From an uncultured Eubacteriales bacterium (GTDB lineage Bacteria; Bacillota; Clostridia; Oscillospirales; Butyricicoccaceae), in NCBI GenBank assembly GCA_910586105.1, contig CAJUGU010000033.1, positions 1 to 31,387 on the forward strand: 31,387 nt of DNA. The letters are read 5' to 3'. Both the position numbers and the translations under genes were made by a program. Below, piece by piece: positions 30,304 through 31,387 of the stretch (its first letter is position 1; each line of letters opens with the position of its first letter). The notes below the pieces were generated by a model that saw nothing but the letters and a program-made list of their open reading frames with translations, had not been told where the DNA came from and searched no databases.

Positions 30304-31311
30304 GTGAAAGGGATCCGATACCAGCTGAAAAGCGTGCTGCGGGACAAATTTTGCCTTATGACCTTCCTGTTGCCCGTCCTGATCGCGGCGGCGCTGCATT
30401 TCATAGGCTCCATTGACCTGTCCAGCCTAGGTGAGTACCATTTTGGCGTGCTGGCAAACGATCTGTCCCCGCAGGCCGTCGCGTGGCTGGAACGATATGG
30501 CACGGTGACGGTTTACGGAACGCCGGATGAACTGACCGACGCGATCCGTGAACCGTCGACCAACACAATCGGCGTGCGCGCGGATGGGACAGGTATCCGA
30601 ACGGCGATCGCCGGGGATGAATTGGCGGTTTTCCGGCAGGCGGCGGCGACCCTTCCGGGCCTCTATGAGCACCGGGACGAGCGGGCGGAAGTCCGGACGC
30701 TGGAACGCCCTGACCTGCTGAAAAGCCTGCAAAACCTTTTCATCCCGGCGGTGTTGATCGTCGCCATGTTCATGGGGTGTACGTTTAACGCCATGAACAT
30801 CATTTCCGAGAAGGAGGACGGCGTTGCGCTGGTCAACGGGATATTGCCCCTGACGCCGGGGCAGTATCTGGCGCAAAAGATCGCGGTAGGCTTCCTGTGC
30901 GGCAGTTTATCCGCGGCAGCGACCGCGTGCGTTTGCTTCCGGCTGAGCTGGCAGAGCGCGGGGCTGCTGCTGGCGCTGACCGTGCAGTCCTCTTTTGTGG
31001 CCGCGCTGCTCGGCCTGTTGATCGGACGGTTTTCGGACGATCTGATGGCGGGCGTGGTCTGCATCAAGGCCGTTATGCTGGCATTCCTTGCCGTGCCGAT
31101 CCTGTACACCCTTTTGGAGCTGAGCGGACCGTTGGCCGTGCTCTGCCGTCTGACGCCGTCCCAGCCCGCGTTTGAGGGCATTCTGGCGTTGTATGTCGGT
31201 GATCTTGGCGCAGCGGCCGCAGCGGCCGGAAGGCTTGCAATACATGCCGCCGTATGGCTGGCGCTGTGCCTTCTGCTGCTTGCGCGGTGCGGCAGGCAGG
31301 CGAGCCGGTGA
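30304..31311 (+). CDS. ABC exporter permease, second subunit (335 aa)
   Basis: The same ABC-2 layout as its partner: basic N-terminus, one helix (about 18-38), an outside domain (about 40-140), and about six helices in the C-terminal half (from about 147). The conserved cytoplasmic segment NIISEKEDGVALVNGILPLTPGQYL, split here as NIISEKEDGVALVNG and ILPLTPGQYL, is typical of ABC-2 export permeases. It starts at GTG 30304, right after the first permease and with GGAGGG upstream. It is the last complete gene in the window. Confidence 0.87.
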   Translation: MKGIRYQLKSVLRDKFCLMTFLLPVLIAAALHFIGSIDLSSLGEYHFGVLANDLSPQAVAWLERYGTVTVYGTPDELTDAIREPSTNTIGVRADGTGIRTAIAGDELAVFRQAAATLPGLYEHRDERAEVRTLERPDLLKSLQNLFIPAVLIVAMFMGCTFNAMNIISEKEDGVALVNGILPLTPGQYLAQKIAVGFLCGSLSAAATACVCFRLSWQSAGLLLALTVQSSFVAALLGLLIGRFSDDLMAGVVCIKAVMLAFLAVPILYTLLELSGPLAVLCRLTPSQPAFEGILALYVGDLGAAAAAAGRLAIHAAVWLALCLLLLARCGRQASR

Positions 31312-31387
31312 ACCGGTAAGGCGGTTTGCTGGTCACGGCAGTTTCATAAAATATCCAGTAATTTACAAAAGTAAGAATGGTTGATTA
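31312..31387. other. Gene-free end of window
   Basis: 76 bp after the last permease. No gene, hairpin or promoter can be supported here; the operon's terminator may lie beyond the window. Confidence 0.4.

Noticed and set aside
1..31387. CRISPR array, insertion sequences, prophage genes
   Set aside because: No regularly spaced repeats, transposase, integrase or phage structural genes were seen on either strand.

Overview
The window looks like a chromosomal segment of a motile, spore-forming-lineage Firmicute of the class Clostridia, most likely an Oscillospirales (Ruminococcaceae-type) gut anaerobe. This is inferred from GC-rich codon use with AGGAGG-type ribosome binding sites and TTGACA/TATAAT promoters, a clostridial flagellin, a Spo0A C-terminal-domain protein, a short B12-dependent methionine synthase with a separate activation protein, and a thioredoxin / CD1871A-type CxxC peptide / NapH-type ferredoxin cluster. 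There are no rRNA or tRNA genes, no CRISPR array and no recognisable insertion sequence.

Layout. (1) 1-2760: a very large flagellin gene closed by a strong hairpin. (2) 2778-3429, minus strand: an XRE regulator followed by a stand-alone Spo0A DNA-binding domain. (3) 3753-6011: a consensus promoter carrying a perfect 20-bp palindrome drives a PadR repressor translationally coupled to a three-module flavoprotein (Fe-S flavodoxin, SCP2-like domain, membrane domain). (4) 6093-11403: a minus-strand GNAT acetyltransferase plus an in-frame fusion of response regulator and histidine kinase, divergent from an ABC transporter operon of the lantibiotic/bacitracin-immunity type (ATPase, two permeases, small membrane protein). 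(5) 11404-11944: mostly non-coding, possibly with a decayed gene. (6) 11945-14607: a three-gene GtrB/GtrA-type surface glycosylation operon. (7) 14864-19627: the methionine arm (MetH activation protein, MetH, and a fused homocysteine methyltransferase/methylene-THF reductase), possibly with a small coupled gene at its end. (8) 20113-22807: a lipoprotein, then a redox operon (TlpA-like thioredoxin, 47-residue CxxC membrane peptide, NapH-like polyferredoxin). (9) 22921-23973, minus strand: hisC. (10) 24199-25449: rarA. (11) 25482-31311: a second two-component system with a short-loop (intramembrane-sensing type) kinase, a leucine-rich-repeat-like protein, a 46-residue membrane protein and an ABC exporter with two permeases.

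How the genes work together. Two independent kinase/ABC modules both look like cell-envelope or antimicrobial-peptide stress systems. Each transporter promoter carries a direct repeat with 11-bp periodicity, as expected for an OmpR-family dimer. The methionine operon gives a complete 5,10-methylene-THF to 5-methyl-THF to methionine route plus cobalamin reactivation. The glycosylation operon has the three roles of a Gtr/CsbB system: lipid-linked sugar synthesis, flipping and transfer. The most unusual items are the response regulator-kinase fusion (a single TGG codon where a stop would give the usual gene pair), the three-module PadR-controlled flavoprotein, the stand-alone Spo0A DNA-binding domain, and the second kinase/LRR/ABC locus.
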